64,000 bases of DNA, from positions 186,001 through 250,000 of the forward strand of contig NZ_QEWW01000002.1 of the NCBI RefSeq assembly GCF_003121895.1. Reading direction: 5' to 3'. This stretch comes from Ignatzschineria cameli. GTDB taxonomy: Bacteria; Pseudomonadota; Gammaproteobacteria; Cardiobacteriales; Wohlfahrtiimonadaceae. Of the stretch, positions 9,351 through 19,794 are shown in pieces. The stretch's first letter is position 1. The number at the start of each line of letters is the position of its first letter. The notes under the pieces are model-generated. The model saw nothing but the letters and a program-made list of their open reading frames with translations, was not told where the DNA came from and did no database searches. Both the position numbers and the translations under genes were made by a program.

Positions 9351-9375
9351 ATCATTTATTAATTGAGGTTATAAA

Positions 9376-10023
9376 ATGGCAGTAGGATTAATCGGAAAAA
9401 AACTCGGGATGAGTAGAGTTTTTGGTGAAGATGGTCGCTCTCTTGCAGTGACTGTTGTGCAAATCGAAAACAATGAAATTGCCCAAATTAAAACAGCAGA
9501 TACAGATGGTTATTCAGCGGTACAAGTAGCGCATGGACCACAGTACTCAAGCAAAAAGAAAAAATCTTTAGATGGACACTTTGCGAAAGCAGGGGTTGCA
9601 TCAGCACGTTCACTTTGGGAATTTCGTGTCGATACTACAGACGCATATGAAGTTGCACAAAAGTTAACTGTAGAGTTATTTGAAGCAGGACAAAAAGTCG
9701 ATGTTTCAGGCATTACGCAAGGTAAAGGTTTTGCCGGTACTATTAAGCGTCATAACTTTGCTGGTCAACGTAATACGCACGGTAACTCATTATCGCATCG
9801 TGTTCCAGGATCAATCGGTCAATGTCAAGATCCCGGTCGTGTTTTCAAAGGTAAGAAAATGGCGGGACATATGGGTGCGGTTCGTAGAACAGCTCAAAAT
9901 CTTGAGATCGTTGGAGTAGATACTGAGCGCAACTTACTTCTCATTAAAGGTGCTGTCCCAGGACCTAAGGGGTCAGATGTTGTTGTGTCTCCTGCAATCA
10001 AAGTGAAAAGAGGTAAGGCGTAA
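9376..10023 (+). CDS. rplC: 50S ribosomal protein L3
   Basis: The 215-residue product starts [16 protein letters not shown], the L3 signature, and has the central loop [20 protein letters not shown], which approaches the peptidyl transferase centre and carries the glutamine methylated in enterobacteria. Its stop codon overlaps the rplD start by one base (TAATG). Confidence 0.98.
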   Translation: MAVGLIGKKLGMSRVFGEDGRSLAVTVVQIENNEIAQIKTADTDGYSAVQVAHGPQYSSKKKKSLDGHFAKAGVASARSLWEFRVDTTDAYEVAQKLTVELFEAGQKVDVSGITQGKGFAGTIKRHNFAGQRNTHGNSLSHRVPGSIGQCQDPGRVFKGKKMAGHMGAVRRTAQNLEIVGVDTERNLLLIKGAVPGPKGSDVVVSPAIKVKRGKA

Positions 10024-10631
10024 TGGAAATTCAAGTAATCGGCGGATCTCCAGTTGAATTAGATGCCACGCAATTTGGACGTGATTTTAATGAAGCGTTA
10101 GTGCATCAAGTTGTAACAGCATATCAAGCAGGTGGAAGAGCAGGTACTCGTGCTCAAAAAACACGTGCTGAAGTAGCAGGTTCTACAGCGAAGCCATGGA
10201 GACAAAAAGGAACTGGTCGTGCTCGTGTTGGTAGTAAGCGTAACCCTATCTGGAGAGGTGGTGGTGTAACGTTTGCAGCTAAACCACAAAACTGGAGCCA
10301 GAAAGTAAACAAAAAAATGTACAAAGCGGCAATGCTTAACATTCTTTCTGAGTTAATCAGAAGTGAGCGCTTAGTTGTTGTTGAAGAGTTCACAATGGAA
10401 GCGCCAAAAACAAAAGCATTTATCGCTAAGTTAGAGAGCTTGAATGTACATAATGAAAGCGTATTAGTGGTTACTGAAGCTGTTGACTTCCCGCTCTACT
10501 TAAGTGCTAGAAACGTACCAAACGTTCTCGTACTTGATGTTGAAGCGATTGATCCAGTTAGCCTCGTACAGTTTAATAAAGTTGTAATGACTAAACAGGC
10601 GCTTGTTTCAGTTAAGGAGTTATTAGCATGA
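10023..10631 (+). CDS. rplD: 50S ribosomal protein L4
   Basis: L4 lines the 50S exit tunnel and in E. coli autoregulates the S10 operon. The 202-residue product carries the conserved tunnel loop with TKAEV-like and [15 protein letters not shown] segments ([14 protein letters not shown]). The tunnel sequence looks wild type. It overlaps both neighbours by 1-4 bases, indicating coupled translation. Confidence 0.98.
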   Translation: MEIQVIGGSPVELDATQFGRDFNEALVHQVVTAYQAGGRAGTRAQKTRAEVAGSTAKPWRQKGTGRARVGSKRNPIWRGGGVTFAAKPQNWSQKVNKKMYKAAMLNILSELIRSERLVVVEEFTMEAPKTKAFIAKLESLNVHNESVLVVTEAVDFPLYLSARNVPNVLVLDVEAIDPVSLVQFNKVVMTKQALVSVKELLA

Positions 10632-10936
10632 TTTTAAATGTTAAAGAAAGATTGATGAAAGTGATCATTGCTCCTCATGCGTCTGAAAAAACAGCGCGCC
10701 AAGAAGAGCTTAATCGTGAAGTAACTTTCCGCGTATTAAAAGACGCCAATAAGAAAGAAATTGCTGACGCAGTAGAGCTTTTATTTGGTCGTAAGGTAGA
10801 GAAGGTTACTGTGCTTAACCAAAAAGGTAAGCGTAAATCATTTGGCCGTCATATGGGTGTGAAGCAAGATTGGAAAAAAGCTTATGTAACACTTGCTGAC
10901 GGGGAAGATGAAATTGATTTTTTAGGTGATATGTAA
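10628..10936 (+). CDS. rplW: 50S ribosomal protein L23
   Basis: L23 forms the docking site for trigger factor and SRP at the tunnel exit. The 102-residue protein has the family core [10 protein letters not shown] near the N-terminus and [14 protein letters not shown] near the C-terminus. It overlaps rplD by 4 bases (ATGA) and rplB by one. Confidence 0.97.
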   Translation: MILNVKERLMKVIIAPHASEKTARQEELNREVTFRVLKDANKKEIADAVELLFGRKVEKVTVLNQKGKRKSFGRHMGVKQDWKKAYVTLADGEDEIDFLGDM

Positions 10937-11760
10937 TGAGTATAAAAAAAGCTAAACCAACTTCACCAGGTCGTCGCTCACTAATTCAGGTTGTAACGCC
11001 AGGCCTTCATAAAGGTAAACCATATGCACCATTAGTAGAAGGTCAGCATAGAACCGGCGGCCGTAATAATGATGGACGTATTACTTCACGTCATCGTGGT
11101 GGTGGTCATAAACAACATTATCGTTTAATTGACTTTAAACGTAATAAAGAGAATATTCCGGCAAAAGTTGAGAGAATTGAGTACGATCCTAATCGTACTG
11201 CACACATTGCACTTCTTTGCTATGTAGATGGTGAGCGTCGTTACATTATCGCTCCTGCAAAAGTAGAAGTAGGTGATGTTCTGTTTGCTGGTCCTAATGC
11301 GCCAATTAAAGCAGGAAACTCTCTTCCGCTTCGCAATATTCCAATTGGTACGACAGTACACTGTGTTGAAATGAAGCCAGGAAAAGGTGCTCAATTAGCA
11401 CGTTCAGCTGGTGCTTCAGTACAACTTATCGCAAAAGAGGGTGAATACTCTACATTACGTTTGCGTTCAGGTGAGATTCGCAAGGTTCTCTCTGATTGTA
11501 AAGCAACAGTAGGTGTTGTGAGTAATGGTGAGCATAGTCTTCGTGTGTTAGGTAAAGCTGGTGCGAGCCGTTGGGCTGGTGTTAGACCTCAAACTCGTGG
11601 TGCTGCAATGAACCCGGTAGATCACCCTCATGGTGGTGGTGAAGGTCGTACTAAGGGTGGTAGACATCCTGTTACACCTTGGGGTCAGCCTACAAAAGGT
11701 TACAAAACACGTACTAACAAGCGTACAAGTAAGTACATTGTTCGTCGTCGTACTAAATAA
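10936..11760 (+). CDS. rplB: 50S ribosomal protein L2
   Basis: L2 is needed for subunit association and peptidyl transferase activity. The 274-residue length is typical. [12 protein letters not shown] near residue 54 and the C-terminal [20 protein letters not shown], with the conserved histidine, are intact. It sits in its canonical place between rplW and rpsS. Confidence 0.98.
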   Translation: MSIKKAKPTSPGRRSLIQVVTPGLHKGKPYAPLVEGQHRTGGRNNDGRITSRHRGGGHKQHYRLIDFKRNKENIPAKVERIEYDPNRTAHIALLCYVDGERRYIIAPAKVEVGDVLFAGPNAPIKAGNSLPLRNIPIGTTVHCVEMKPGKGAQLARSAGASVQLIAKEGEYSTLRLRSGEIRKVLSDCKATVGVVSNGEHSLRVLGKAGASRWAGVRPQTRGAAMNPVDHPHGGGEGRTKGGRHPVTPWGQPTKGYKTRTNKRTSKYIVRRRTK

Positions 11761-11783
11761 TTAAATCGAATAAAGGGTAAAAT

Positions 11784-12056
11784 ATGCCACGTTCTATAAA
11801 GAAAGGTCCATTTATCGATCATCATCTACAGAAGAAAGTAGATGAAGCTGTAGCATCAAATAATCGCCGTCCAATTAAGACCTGGTCACGTCGCTCAATG
11901 ATTCTACCTGAAATGATTGGACTCACAATTGCCGTACACAATGGAAAAATTCATGTGCCGATTTTAATCACTGAAAATATGATTGGTCATAAGTTAGGTG
12001 AGTTTGCTGTCACTCGTACTTATCGCGGTCATGCTGCAGATAAAAAAGCACGTTAA
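11784..12056 (+). CDS. rpsS: 30S ribosomal protein S19
   Basis: The 90-residue protein starts [19 protein letters not shown] and contains [14 protein letters not shown] and [11 protein letters not shown], the S19 hallmarks. S19 binds the 30S head next to S13. Canonical position after rplB. Confidence 0.98.
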   Translation: MPRSIKKGPFIDHHLQKKVDEAVASNNRRPIKTWSRRSMILPEMIGLTIAVHNGKIHVPILITENMIGHKLGEFAVTRTYRGHAADKKAR

Positions 12057-12070
12057 TAAGGAGATAAAAC

Positions 12071-12403
12071 ATGGAAAGTAGAGCAGTACATCGCCATGCG
12101 CGAATTTCTCCTCAGAAAGCGCGCTTAGTTGCAGATCAAGTTCGTGGATTACCAGTTGATCGTGCACTTACTTTGTTACAATTTAGCGACAAGAAAGCAG
12201 CAGATCTTATTCTTAAAGTATTAGTTTCTTCAATGGAAAATGCTGAGAATAACTTTGGTGCGGATATCGACAACCTTTATGTTAAGACTATTATGGTTGA
12301 CGAAGGTCCTCTTCTTAAAAGAATGCGTCCTCGCGCAAAAGGTCGTGGAGATCGTATCCTTAAGAAGACAAGTCACATCACAGTAATCGTTGCTGAAGCT
12401 TAA
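12071..12403 (+). CDS. rplV: 50S ribosomal protein L22
   Basis: The 110-residue protein has the beta-hairpin [20 protein letters not shown], which extends into the exit tunnel and can be altered in macrolide resistance; here it reads as wild type. An AAGGAG box precedes the start. Confidence 0.98.
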   Translation: MESRAVHRHARISPQKARLVADQVRGLPVDRALTLLQFSDKKAADLILKVLVSSMENAENNFGADIDNLYVKTIMVDEGPLLKRMRPRAKGRGDRILKKTSHITVIVAEA

Positions 12404-12419
12404 TTAGGAGTAAGTCAAA

Positions 12420-13112
12420 ATGGGTCAAAAAGTAAATCCAACCGGTATACGCTTAGGGATCTCAAAAGACTGGAATTCGCGTTGGTACGCGGATTCTAAG
12501 ACTTTCCCTGAGTTTATTGAATCTGACTTTAAGGTTAGAGAGTTTTTAAGAAAGAAATTAGCAGGTGCTGCTGTTTCTAAAATTCATATCAGCCGTCCAT
12601 CTAAATCAGCTCAAGTTGTGATTCATACAGCTCGTCCTGGTGTTGTGATTGGTAAAAAAGGCGAAGATATTGAAATCTTACGTAAAGAGCTTTCAGAGAT
12701 CATGGGTTGTCCAGTACATGTATCAATCCAAGAAGTAAGAAAGCCAGAGTTAGATGCATATTTAGTTGCAGAAGGTATTGCGCAGCAATTAGAGCGTCGT
12801 GTGATGTTCAGAAGAGCAATGCGTCGTGCAGTAACTAATACTATGCGTTTAGGTGCAGAAGGTATTCGTGTTAACGTATCAGGTCGTTTAAATGGTGCGG
12901 AAATTGCTCGTGCTGAGTGGTACAGAGAAGGGCGTGTTCCTCTCCATACATTCCGTGCAGATATTGACTACGGAACAGCAGAAGCATTAACAACTTATGG
13001 TATCTTGGGCGTGAAAGTTTGGATCTATAAAGGTGAAGTATTTGATTACCTTGCAGTAGAACAAGAAGAAGCGGCACCTAAGAAAAGAAACAGAAGAAGG
13101 AAAGGTGAGTAA
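12420..13112 (+). CDS. rpsC: 30S ribosomal protein S3
   Basis: S3 lies at the mRNA entry channel and has helicase function with S4 and S5. The 230-residue protein starts [20 protein letters not shown] and carries the KH-domain motif [11 protein letters not shown]. The tail is basic ([10 protein letters not shown]). Confidence 0.98.
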   Translation: MGQKVNPTGIRLGISKDWNSRWYADSKTFPEFIESDFKVREFLRKKLAGAAVSKIHISRPSKSAQVVIHTARPGVVIGKKGEDIEILRKELSEIMGCPVHVSIQEVRKPELDAYLVAEGIAQQLERRVMFRRAMRRAVTNTMRLGAEGIRVNVSGRLNGAEIARAEWYREGRVPLHTFRADIDYGTAEALTTYGILGVKVWIYKGEVFDYLAVEQEEAAPKKRNRRRKGE

Positions 13113-13114
13113 TC

Positions 13115-13528
13115 ATGTTGCAACCAAAACGTACTAAATTTAGAAAAATGCGTAAAGGTCGTAACCGTGGAGTTGCGGCAGCAGGTAATAAAGTAGACTT
13201 CGGTGAATTTGGCTTAAAGTCTACAGAAAATGGTCGCATCAATGCTCGTGAAATCGAAGCAGCGCGTCGTGCGATTACTCGTTATATCCGTCGTGGTGGT
13301 AAAGTTTATATCCGTGTTTTCCCCGATGTTCCAGTTACTGGTAAGCCATTAGAAGTTCGAATGGGTAGTGGTAAAGGTAACGTTGAGTACTGGGTAGCAA
13401 AAGTTCAACCAGGTCGTGTGCTTTTTGAAATTGAAGGTGTCACGGAAACTGTTGCTCGTGAAGCATTTAGACTTGCTTCTGCAAAGCTATCTGTTAAAAC
13501 AGCGTTTGCTGAACGTACAGTTCTTTAA
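13115..13528 (+). CDS. rplP: 50S ribosomal protein L16
   Basis: The 137-residue product starts [20 protein letters not shown] and contains [19 protein letters not shown], the L16 signature. L16 helps position A-site tRNA. It begins 2 bases after rpsC ends. Confidence 0.98.
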   Translation: MLQPKRTKFRKMRKGRNRGVAAAGNKVDFGEFGLKSTENGRINAREIEAARRAITRYIRRGGKVYIRVFPDVPVTGKPLEVRMGSGKGNVEYWVAKVQPGRVLFEIEGVTETVAREAFRLASAKLSVKTAFAERTVL

Positions 13529-13541
13529 GAGGTAAAAAGTC

Positions 13542-13751
13542 ATGAGTAAAGTATCTAAAGCAACTCAATTGAGAGATAAATCAGTTGAAGAATTAAGAAA
13601 TGAAAAGCTTGATTTACAGCGCGGTTTATTTAATCTCCGTATGCAAAAAGCGACTGGTCAGCTATCAAAGTCACACCAGTTCAAAGAGTCTCGTAGACAG
13701 ATTGCGAGAATTAACACAGTACTTGGTGAAATGAAAGAGGGTGGTAAATAA
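13542..13751 (+). CDS. rpmC: 50S ribosomal protein L29
   Basis: This 69-residue helical protein has the L29 pattern [24 protein letters not shown]. It lies next to L23 at the tunnel exit. Its stop overlaps the rpsQ start by one base. Confidence 0.97.
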   Translation: MSKVSKATQLRDKSVEELRNEKLDLQRGLFNLRMQKATGQLSKSHQFKESRRQIARINTVLGEMKEGGK

Positions 13752-14020
13752 TGACTACTGCTATTGAACAGCAACACGCTCGTACCGTCATTGGTACAGT
13801 AGTATCGAATAAGAGTGATAAAACCATTACTGTATATGTAGAAAGATTAGTAAAGCATCCTAAGTACAAAAAGTATGTAAAGCGCTCTACTAAGTTCTAT
13901 GCGCATGATGAAGCGAATACATGTAACATCGGTGATATCGTTGAAATAAAACAAGTACGTCCTATTTCTAAGAAAAAAACTTGGGATTTAGTTCGTGTAG
14001 TTGAAGAGTCGAGAGGTTAA
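13751..14020 (+). CDS. rpsQ: 30S ribosomal protein S17
   Basis: The 89-residue product has an OB fold with the motif [19 protein letters not shown] and the conserved [19 protein letters not shown]17 is an early 5'-domain binder of 16S rRNA. It closes the S10 gene group. Confidence 0.97.
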   Translation: MTTAIEQQHARTVIGTVVSNKSDKTITVYVERLVKHPKYKKYVKRSTKFYAHDEANTCNIGDIVEIKQVRPISKKKTWDLVRVVEESRG

Positions 14021-14022
14021 TA

Positions 14023-14391
14023 ATGATTCAGACGCAGACAGTTTTAGACGTAGCTGATAACTCTGGTGCACGTAAAGTTATGTGTATCAAAGTTCTTGGC
14101 GGTTCACATCGTCGATATGCTACCGTTGGGGATGTAATCAAAGTTTCTGTTAAAGAGGCTATTCCACGCGGACGTGCTAAAAAAGGTGATGTTTATAATG
14201 CAGTAGTAGTAAGAACTCGTAAGGGTGTTCGTCGTCAAGATGGTTCACTTATTAAGTTTGATGGTAATGCTGCTGTACTTCTTAATAATAACTTAGATCC
14301 GATCGGAACTCGTATCTTTGGCCCAGTAACTCGTGAGTTACGTGGTGAGAAGTTCATGAGAATTATTTCGCTTGCGCCTGAAGTTATCTAG
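14023..14391 (+). CDS. rplN: 50S ribosomal protein L14
   Basis: The 122-residue protein starts [20 protein letters not shown], the L14 signature. It is the first gene of the spc group but follows rpsQ by only 2 bases. The S10 and spc groups are therefore continuous here, with no room for a separate spc promoter. Confidence 0.98.
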   Translation: MIQTQTVLDVADNSGARKVMCIKVLGGSHRRYATVGDVIKVSVKEAIPRGRAKKGDVYNAVVVRTRKGVRRQDGSLIKFDGNAAVLLNNNLDPIGTRIFGPVTRELRGEKFMRIISLAPEVI

Positions 14392-14409
14392 TAAAGAGGA
14401 TTATTAAAT

Positions 14410-14745
14410 ATGTCAAAAATCCGTAAAGGTGATGAAGTTGTAGTAATCGCGGGAAGCAGTAAAGGTCATCGTGGCAGCGTGCTTGAAGTGAAAGATGGAC
14501 GTGTAAAAGTTGCTGGTGCAAACAAAGTAACTAAACATGTAAGACCTAACCCACAGCTCGGAATCGAGGGTGGCAAGGTTGAGCAGGAATCTTTCATCGA
14601 TCTCTCTAACGTGATGATTTATAATCCTGAGACGAAAAAACAAGATAAAATCAAGATCGAAGTTACTGAAACCAAAGATGAAAGCGGTAAAGTAAAATTC
14701 GTTCGCGAAAGAGTTTTTAAATCTACAAATAAAAAAGTTGGTTAG
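14410..14745 (+). CDS. rplX: 50S ribosomal protein L24
   Basis: The 111-residue product has the KOW motif KGDEVVVIAGSSKGHRGSV near the N-terminus, as in L24, an assembly initiator of the 50S subunit. A 105-base gap with a hairpin separates it from rplE. Confidence 0.97.
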   Translation: MSKIRKGDEVVVIAGSSKGHRGSVLEVKDGRVKVAGANKVTKHVRPNPQLGIEGGKVEQESFIDLSNVMIYNPETKKQDKIKIEVTETKDESGKVKFVRERVFKSTNKKVG

Positions 14746-14793
14746 TTTAAATACTTTTGCTATTATAGCCAGCTTATTTTATAAATAATTACT

Positions 14794-14839
14794 GTGCCAA
14801 ACAGGATGTATCGCATTAAAAGACATATCCGTTTGGCAT
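14794..14839 (+). promoter_or_regulatory. Candidate S8 translational operator before rplE
   Basis: TGCCAAAC (14795-14802) pairs perfectly with GTTTGGCA (14832-14839). The inner GGAT/ATCC helix continues the stem, with an unpaired A on one side and an asymmetric AT bulge before GT/AC on the other. The structure ends directly before the rplE ribosome binding site. In E. coli, S8 represses the spc operon by binding an mRNA mimic of 16S helix 21 at this place, and an irregular, asymmetrically bulged stem is what S8 recognises. Position and shape fit; binding is inferred. Confidence 0.55.
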
Positions 14840-14850
14840 TGAGGAATATC

Positions 14851-15393
14851 ATGAAAGCAAGATTAAAACAGTATTATGATGAAGTTGTAGTACCAAAACT
14901 TATTGAAGAGTTTGGCTACACTAATCCTATGGAAGTGCCAAAAATCACTAAAATCTCTTTAAATATGGGTGTTGGTGAAGCGGTACTTGATAAGAAAATC
15001 ATGGATAATGCCGTAGCAGAATTAACTGCTATTGCAGGGCAAAAAGCGCAAGTAACCCTTTCAAGAAAATCGGTTGCTGGATTCAAAATTCGTGATGGTT
15101 GGCCTGTCGGTTGCCGTGTAACATTACGCCGCCAAACGATGTATGAATTTTTAGATCGCTTAATTAATATCTCTTTACCTCGAGTACGTGACTTCCGCGG
15201 TGTAAGTGCACGCTCATTTGATGGTGCAGGAAACTATAACTTTGGTATCAAAGAACAGATCGTTTTCCCTGAAATCGAATATGAGAAAGTAGATGCTACA
15301 CGTGGGATGGACATTAGTATCGCAACGACAGCGAGAACTGACAAAGAAGCAAAAGCTTTATTAAGCGCTTTCAACTTCCCATTTCGTAATTAA
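14851..15393 (+). CDS. rplE: 50S ribosomal protein L5
   Basis: L5 binds 5S rRNA in the central protuberance. I choose the ATG at 14851 (180 residues, [18 protein letters not shown]), which matches the family length. A GAGG box lies 6 bases upstream. An in-frame GTG at 14794 would add 19 residues lying inside the proposed operator stem. [11 protein letters not shown] and [20 protein letters not shown] are conserved. Confidence 0.97.
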   Translation: MKARLKQYYDEVVVPKLIEEFGYTNPMEVPKITKISLNMGVGEAVLDKKIMDNAVAELTAIAGQKAQVTLSRKSVAGFKIRDGWPVGCRVTLRRQTMYEFLDRLINISLPRVRDFRGVSARSFDGAGNYNFGIKEQIVFPEIEYEKVDATRGMDISIATTARTDKEAKALLSAFNFPFRN

Positions 15394-15410
15394 TTATAAA
15401 GCAGGAAATT

Positions 15411-15716
15411 ATGGCTAAAGTATCAATGGTTAATCGTGAAAAGAAGCGTGCTGAGCTTGTTGCTAAGTATGCTGAAAAACGCGAGCAGTTAAAAAAGATT
15501 ATTATTAGTGTTGACGCTACTGCAGAAGAGAAAGAAGCTGCAGTTATCGCACTTCAAAAATTACCAAGAGATTCTTCTCCATCTAGACGTCGTAGACGTT
15601 GTAGTATCACAGGCAGACCTCATGGTGTATACCGTAAGTTCGGTCTCGGAAGAAACAAGTTAAGAGAAATCACTATGCGTGGTGATATTCCTGGCTTAAG
15701 AAAAGCTAGCTGGTAG
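15411..15716 (+). CDS. rpsN: 30S ribosomal protein S14, zinc-free form
   Basis: The 101-residue protein ends [20 protein letters not shown] followed by KASW, the long S14 type. It has only one cysteine and lacks the CxxC pairs of the short zinc-binding form, so it needs no zinc. The typical gammaproteobacterial type is in its usual place. Confidence 0.98.
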   Translation: MAKVSMVNREKKRAELVAKYAEKREQLKKIIISVDATAEEKEAAVIALQKLPRDSSPSRRRRRCSITGRPHGVYRKFGLGRNKLREITMRGDIPGLRKASW

Positions 15717-15728
15717 GAGAATTTTATA

Positions 15729-16127
15729 ATGAGTATGCATGATCCAATTTCAGATATGCTAACCCGCATTCGCAATGCGCAAGTTTCTGAAAAAGTAAAC
15801 GTTGAGATTCCTTTCTCTAACGTAAAAAAATCTATCGCTGATGTGCTTCTTGAAGAAGGTTACATCGCGGCAATTGATGTTGTAGGTGATAAAGCTTCTA
15901 ATAAAAAATTAGTGCTTACACTTAAGTATTATCAAGGTAAGGCTGTTATTGAGCGCATCGAGCGAGTAAGTAAGCCAAGCCTCCGTGTCTATCGTGATAA
16001 AAACAGCTTGCCACAAGTTTTAGGTGGTTTAGGTATTGCGATTGTTTCAACTTCACAAGGTATGATGACTGACCACAAAGCGAGAACATTGTCGCTTGGT
16101 GGAGAAGTAATCTGCGTTGTAGCTTAA
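15729..16127 (+). CDS. rpsH: 30S ribosomal protein S8
   Basis: The 132-residue product starts [18 protein letters not shown] and ends with [22 protein letters not shown], the S8 signature. It is both a central-domain assembly protein and the likely repressor acting at the hairpin before rplE. Confidence 0.98.
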   Translation: MSMHDPISDMLTRIRNAQVSEKVNVEIPFSNVKKSIADVLLEEGYIAAIDVVGDKASNKKLVLTLKYYQGKAVIERIERVSKPSLRVYRDKNSLPQVLGGLGIAIVSTSQGMMTDHKARTLSLGGEVICVVA

Positions 16128-16139
16128 TAGGGGGTTAGG

Positions 16140-16676
16140 ATGTCACGTGTAGCTAAACAGAATATTACTGTTCCAGCGGGTGTTGAAATCACAATCTCTG
16201 GAAATAATGTAAAAGCAAAAGGTCCGAAGGGTGAAAATAGTCTTCAACTTCATTCATCAGTTGGAATTAAGCAAGAGGGTGCGGAATTAGTAATCGTGCC
16301 TGATTTAGAGCAAAGCAAAGGTAGTTACGCAATTGCTGGAACAATGCGTTCTTTAGTAAGTAACTTAGTTATCGGTGTTTCTGAAGGTTTCGAAAGAAAG
16401 CTTATTTTAAACGGTGTTGGTTATCGTGCTGCGGCACAAGGTTCAAACTTGAACCTTACCTTAGGTTTCTCTCACCCAATCGTTCATGCTATGCCAGAAG
16501 GTGTAACTTGTGAAACTCCTACACAAACAGAAGTTGTGATTAAAGGTGTTGATAAGCAAGTTGTTGGTCAAGTCGCTGCTAAAATTAGAGCGTATAGACC
16601 ACCTGAGCCATATAAAGGTAAAGGCGTTCGTTATTCAGATGAAGTTGTTTCATTGAAAGAAGTTAAGAAGAAATAG
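16140..16676 (+). CDS. rplF: 50S ribosomal protein L6
   Basis: The 178-residue product contains the C-terminal signature [19 protein letters not shown] and the duplicated L6 fold. L6 lies near the sarcin-ricin loop. It begins 12 bases after rpsH ends. Confidence 0.98.
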   Translation: MSRVAKQNITVPAGVEITISGNNVKAKGPKGENSLQLHSSVGIKQEGAELVIVPDLEQSKGSYAIAGTMRSLVSNLVIGVSEGFERKLILNGVGYRAAAQGSNLNLTLGFSHPIVHAMPEGVTCETPTQTEVVIKGVDKQVVGQVAAKIRAYRPPEPYKGKGVRYSDEVVSLKEVKKK

Positions 16677-16685
16677 GTGAGAACG

Positions 16686-17039
16686 ATGAAAAAAAGAGAC
16701 GCAAGATACAGAAGAAGCCTTAAAGCTCGTATCAAAATGAGAGAGTTGATGGTTGATCGTTTAACCGTACACAGAACTCCTCGCCATATCTATGCACAAG
16801 TAATTAGTGGTACAGATAATAAAGTATTAGCTGCGAGTTCAACACTTGTAGCAGATGTTAAATCTCAGATTAAAAATGGTGGTAACGTTGATGCTGCTGC
16901 TGTTGTAGGCAAAGATATTGCCGCAAAAGCAAAAGCAGCAGGTGTAACTAATGTTGCATTTGATCGCTCTGGATTTAAATATCATGGCCGCGTTAAAGCT
17001 CTAGCGGATGCAGCTAGAGAAGCTGGATTAGAGTTTTAA
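16686..17039 (+). CDS. rplR: 50S ribosomal protein L18
   Basis: L18 binds 5S rRNA with L5. I use the ATG at 16686 (117 residues, [17 protein letters not shown]), which equals the E. coli length and has an AGGTGAG box just upstream. A GTG three codons earlier (16677) is possible but would swallow the ribosome binding site. The C-terminus [20 protein letters not shown] is diagnostic. Confidence 0.97.
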   Translation: MKKRDARYRRSLKARIKMRELMVDRLTVHRTPRHIYAQVISGTDNKVLAASSTLVADVKSQIKNGGNVDAAAVVGKDIAAKAKAAGVTNVAFDRSGFKYHGRVKALADAAREAGLEF

Positions 17040-17055
17040 TAAGGAAGGAAATTAA

Positions 17056-17574
17056 ATGACTACAAAAGTTGAAAATCAAAATGCAGCATTAGCTGCAGAT
17101 GGTTACCAAGAGAAGCTTGTTACAGTAAATCGTGTATCAAAAACAGTGAAAGGTGGTAGACAATTTGCTTTTGCTGCACTTACTGTAGTAGGTGATGGTA
17201 ATGGTAAAGTTGGTTACGGTTATGCTAAAGCTAAAGAAGTGCCTGTAGCGATTAAGAAATCGATTGAGCAAGCTAAGCGTAATATCAAGACAGTTTCTTT
17301 GAATGGTGGTACACTACAGTACTCTGTTACCGGCGTTCATAATGCGGCTCGTGTTTATATGCAGCCAGCATCAGAAGGTACAGGAGTTATTGCCGGTGGT
17401 GCGATGCGTGCAGTGTTTGAAGTTGCAGGTGTTAAAGATGTACTTGCTAAGTGTCAAAACTCACGTAACCCTGTGAACGTTGTGCAAGCAACAATTAAAG
17501 GTTTAGCTGCAATGCAAACTCCAGAAGAGATTGCTGCGAAGCGTGGCAAATCTGTTGAGGAGATAAGAGGGTAA
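17056..17574 (+). CDS. rpsE: 30S ribosomal protein S5
   Basis: The 172-residue product has the S5 double-stranded RNA-binding region [20 protein letters not shown] and the loop [16 protein letters not shown]. The spectinomycin-contact loop VKGGR is wild type. Canonical order. Confidence 0.98.
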   Translation: MTTKVENQNAALAADGYQEKLVTVNRVSKTVKGGRQFAFAALTVVGDGNGKVGYGYAKAKEVPVAIKKSIEQAKRNIKTVSLNGGTLQYSVTGVHNAARVYMQPASEGTGVIAGGAMRAVFEVAGVKDVLAKCQNSRNPVNVVQATIKGLAAMQTPEEIAAKRGKSVEEIRG

Positions 17575-17577
17575 GTT

Positions 17578-17757
17578 ATGACACAAAAAACTGTAAAAGT
17601 AACGCTTGTAAAGAGTACTAATAGCCGACTTCAGTCACATCGTGATTGTGTGAAAGGTTTAGGTTTGCGTCGTCTTCATCATACAGTAGAGGTTGTTGCC
17701 ACTCCTGAAAATATGGGGATGATTAACAAAGTAGCTTACTTGCTTAAAGTTGAGTAG
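17578..17757 (+). CDS. rpmD: 50S ribosomal protein L30
   Basis: This short gene between rpsE and rplO encodes 59 residues, starting [20 protein letters not shown] and containing the L30 core [32 protein letters not shown] just upstream provides a ribosome binding site overlapping the rpsE end. Length and position match the family exactly. Confidence 0.96.
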   Translation: MTQKTVKVTLVKSTNSRLQSHRDCVKGLGLRRLHHTVEVVATPENMGMINKVAYLLKVE

Positions 17758-17775
17758 TTGGGGATAGGTAATCAA

Positions 17776-18210
17776 ATGAAATTAAATACATTAAAACCTG
17801 CGTTTGGTAGTAAAACTAACCCAAAACGTGTAGGCCGTGGTTGTGGTTCTGGCTTAGGTAAGACAGCTGGTCGTGGACATAAAGGTCAACACTCTAGATC
17901 TGGTGGCTACCATAAAGTTGGGTTCGAAGGTGGACAACAACCTTTACAAAGAAGACTTCCAAAAGTGGGATTCAACTCACAAATTGGTTTAGTGACTGCA
18001 GAAGTACCATTATCAGCACTTAATAAAGTGGAAGGTAATGTGATCACGATGGCATCACTTATTGAAAGCAATATTCTTCCAGCGAAATATGAGCGTGCAA
18101 AAGTTATGCTTTCTGGTGAGATCAATAAAGCGGTCACCTTAAAAGGTATTCGTGTTACTAAAGGAGCTAAAGCGGCTATTGAGGCTGCAGGCGGCTCTGT
18201 TGAAGAGTAA
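17776..18210 (+). CDS. rplO: 50S ribosomal protein L15
   Basis: The 144-residue product starts [20 protein letters not shown] and carries [18 protein letters not shown]. An in-frame TTG at 17758 would add six residues, but the ATG at 17776 gives exactly the family length. L15 is a late 50S assembly protein; secY follows 2 bases after its stop. Confidence 0.97.
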   Translation: MKLNTLKPAFGSKTNPKRVGRGCGSGLGKTAGRGHKGQHSRSGGYHKVGFEGGQQPLQRRLPKVGFNSQIGLVTAEVPLSALNKVEGNVITMASLIESNILPAKYERAKVMLSGEINKAVTLKGIRVTKGAKAAIEAAGGSVEE

Positions 18211-18212
18211 AT

Positions 18213-19637
18213 ATGCAAAGAAATCAAGTAGGGGCTAATAACCTCGGACGTTTTTCAGGACTCTTGTCAAGACTATGGTTTTTAGTCTTGGCATTAGTAG
18301 TCTATAGAATTGGGGTCTATATTACACTGCCAGGGATTGATGCTGTTACGCTTTCAGAGGTAATGGATCAACAAGGACAGCAAGGTGGTATATCGGCAAT
18401 GATTAATCTCTTCTCAGGTGGTGCATTTGAGAAGATGTCTGTGTTTATGCTTGGGGTAATGCCTTATATCACAGCTTCGATTGTCATTCAGATGTTATCT
18501 GTAGTATATGCTCCGCTCGAACAACTCAAAAAAGAGGGTGAGGCAGGTCGTCGTAAGATGACTCAGTATACCCGCTATATGACTATTGCTTTCGGGGTTG
18601 TGCAAGGGATTGTTTATTCAATTGCGATCATGAATGGTGGGTTTGTAAATGCCGAATTGGTAGTTATTCCGCCAGTGCTATTCGTTACACTTTCAACATT
18701 GACACTGGTAACAGGGACAATGTTTTTAGTCTGGTTAGGTGAACAGATTACTGAAAGAGGTATCGGTAATGGTATTTCAATGATCATCTTTGCAAGCATT
18801 CTAATGGGCGTACCCTCTTCGGTTGCGTTCCTATTTGAAACTGCGACCACTCAAGGTGGCGCAATGTGGTTGTTATTAGTTGTTCTGTTCTTGCTTGTAT
18901 TGGCTGTAATTTTTGTGATTGTCTTTATTGAGCGTGGTCAGCGCCGTATTACAATTCAATATGCAAGAAGACAGCAAGGTAGAATGATGACGGTTGGTAA
19001 TCAAACTAACCACCTGCCATTAAAACTCAATATGTCGGGAGTTATACCGGCAATCTTCGGTTCTGCGTTCCTATCCTTTGTTTATACCATTAGTACTGGT
19101 TTGAGCAAGGTAAATGTGCCGGAATTGACTGACGCGGATACAGGGCTTTGGGGGAGCTTTAGCTATTATGTATCCTTGACACTTAATAAGCTCGGATTTT
19201 ACGGAGTGAAGTATTTCTCTATAGGGCAGCCAGCATATATGATATTATTTGCGGCTCTCATAATCTTCTTCTGTTTCTTCTATACTGCATTGCAGTTCAA
19301 CTCTAAAGAGACAGCTGAAAACTTAAAGAGAAATGGTGGTTTTATACCTGGCATTCGCCCTGGAATTCATACATCGCAATATTTAGATAGAGTATTAACT
19401 CGAATTACCTTATGGGGCTCGCTCTATATTACAATTATCTGTCTATTGCCTGAATTCTTTAATGGTATAAGTCCTGTACAAATGTACTTCGGTGGAACCT
19501 CAATCCTGATTGCAGTTGTAGTCGTAATGGATTTAGTAACACAAATTCAAGCGTTGTTAATGTCTCAGCAGTATGAGTCTTTAATGAAAAAAGCAAATAT
19601 TAGTTCAGCATTGAATGGTACCCCACCAAACTTTTAG
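18213..19637 (+). CDS. secY: Protein translocase subunit SecY
   Basis: SecY forms the protein-conducting channel of the inner membrane with SecE and SecG. The 474-residue protein has ten hydrophobic segments and the conserved cytoplasmic loops GEAGRRKMTQYTRY, LGEQITERGIGNGISM, ERGQRRITIQYARRQQGR and KRNGGFIPGIRPG. It is about 30 residues longer than the E. coli protein. Part of the extra length is a charged insert (VNVPELTDADTGLWG) in the periplasmic loop before the seventh membrane segment. Confidence 0.98.
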   Translation: MQRNQVGANNLGRFSGLLSRLWFLVLALVVYRIGVYITLPGIDAVTLSEVMDQQGQQGGISAMINLFSGGAFEKMSVFMLGVMPYITASIVIQMLSVVYAPLEQLKKEGEAGRRKMTQYTRYMTIAFGVVQGIVYSIAIMNGGFVNAELVVIPPVLFVTLSTLTLVTGTMFLVWLGEQITERGIGNGISMIIFASILMGVPSSVAFLFETATTQGGAMWLLLVVLFLLVLAVIFVIVFIERGQRRITIQYARRQQGRMMTVGNQTNHLPLKLNMSGVIPAIFGSAFLSFVYTISTGLSKVNVPELTDADTGLWGSFSYYVSLTLNKLGFYGVKYFSIGQPAYMILFAALIIFFCFFYTALQFNSKETAENLKRNGGFIPGIRPGIHTSQYLDRVLTRITLWGSLYITIICLLPEFFNGISPVQMYFGGTSILIAVVVVMDLVTQIQALLMSQQYESLMKKANISSALNGTPPNF

Positions 19638-19658
19638 TGAAATATATTGGAGTTAAGA

Positions 19659-19772
19659 ATGAAAGTAAGAGCGTCAGTTAAGAAAATATGTCGCAAATGT
19701 AAGATTGTTAAACGCGCGGGTGTTGTACGTGTTATCTGTGAAGATGGACGTCATAAGCAACGCCAAGGTTAA
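19659..19772 (+). CDS. rpmJ: 50S ribosomal protein L36, zinc-binding form
   Basis: The 37-codon gene lies between secY and rpsM. The product starts [20 protein letters not shown] and ends with [10 protein letters not shown]. Cys11, Cys14, Cys27 and His32 form the zinc ribbon of the C+ type. Preceded by TTGGAG. This is the standard end of the spc operon. Confidence 0.96.
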   Translation: MKVRASVKKICRKCKIVKRAGVVRVICEDGRHKQRQG

Positions 19773-19794
19773 TAGTATTGAGTAATTTTAATTT

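Noticed and set aside
5199-10393. Many long opposite-strand frames inside rpsG, fusA, tuf, rplC and rplD
   Set aside because: They are shadows of strongly biased codon use in highly expressed genes; none has a coherent protein signature.
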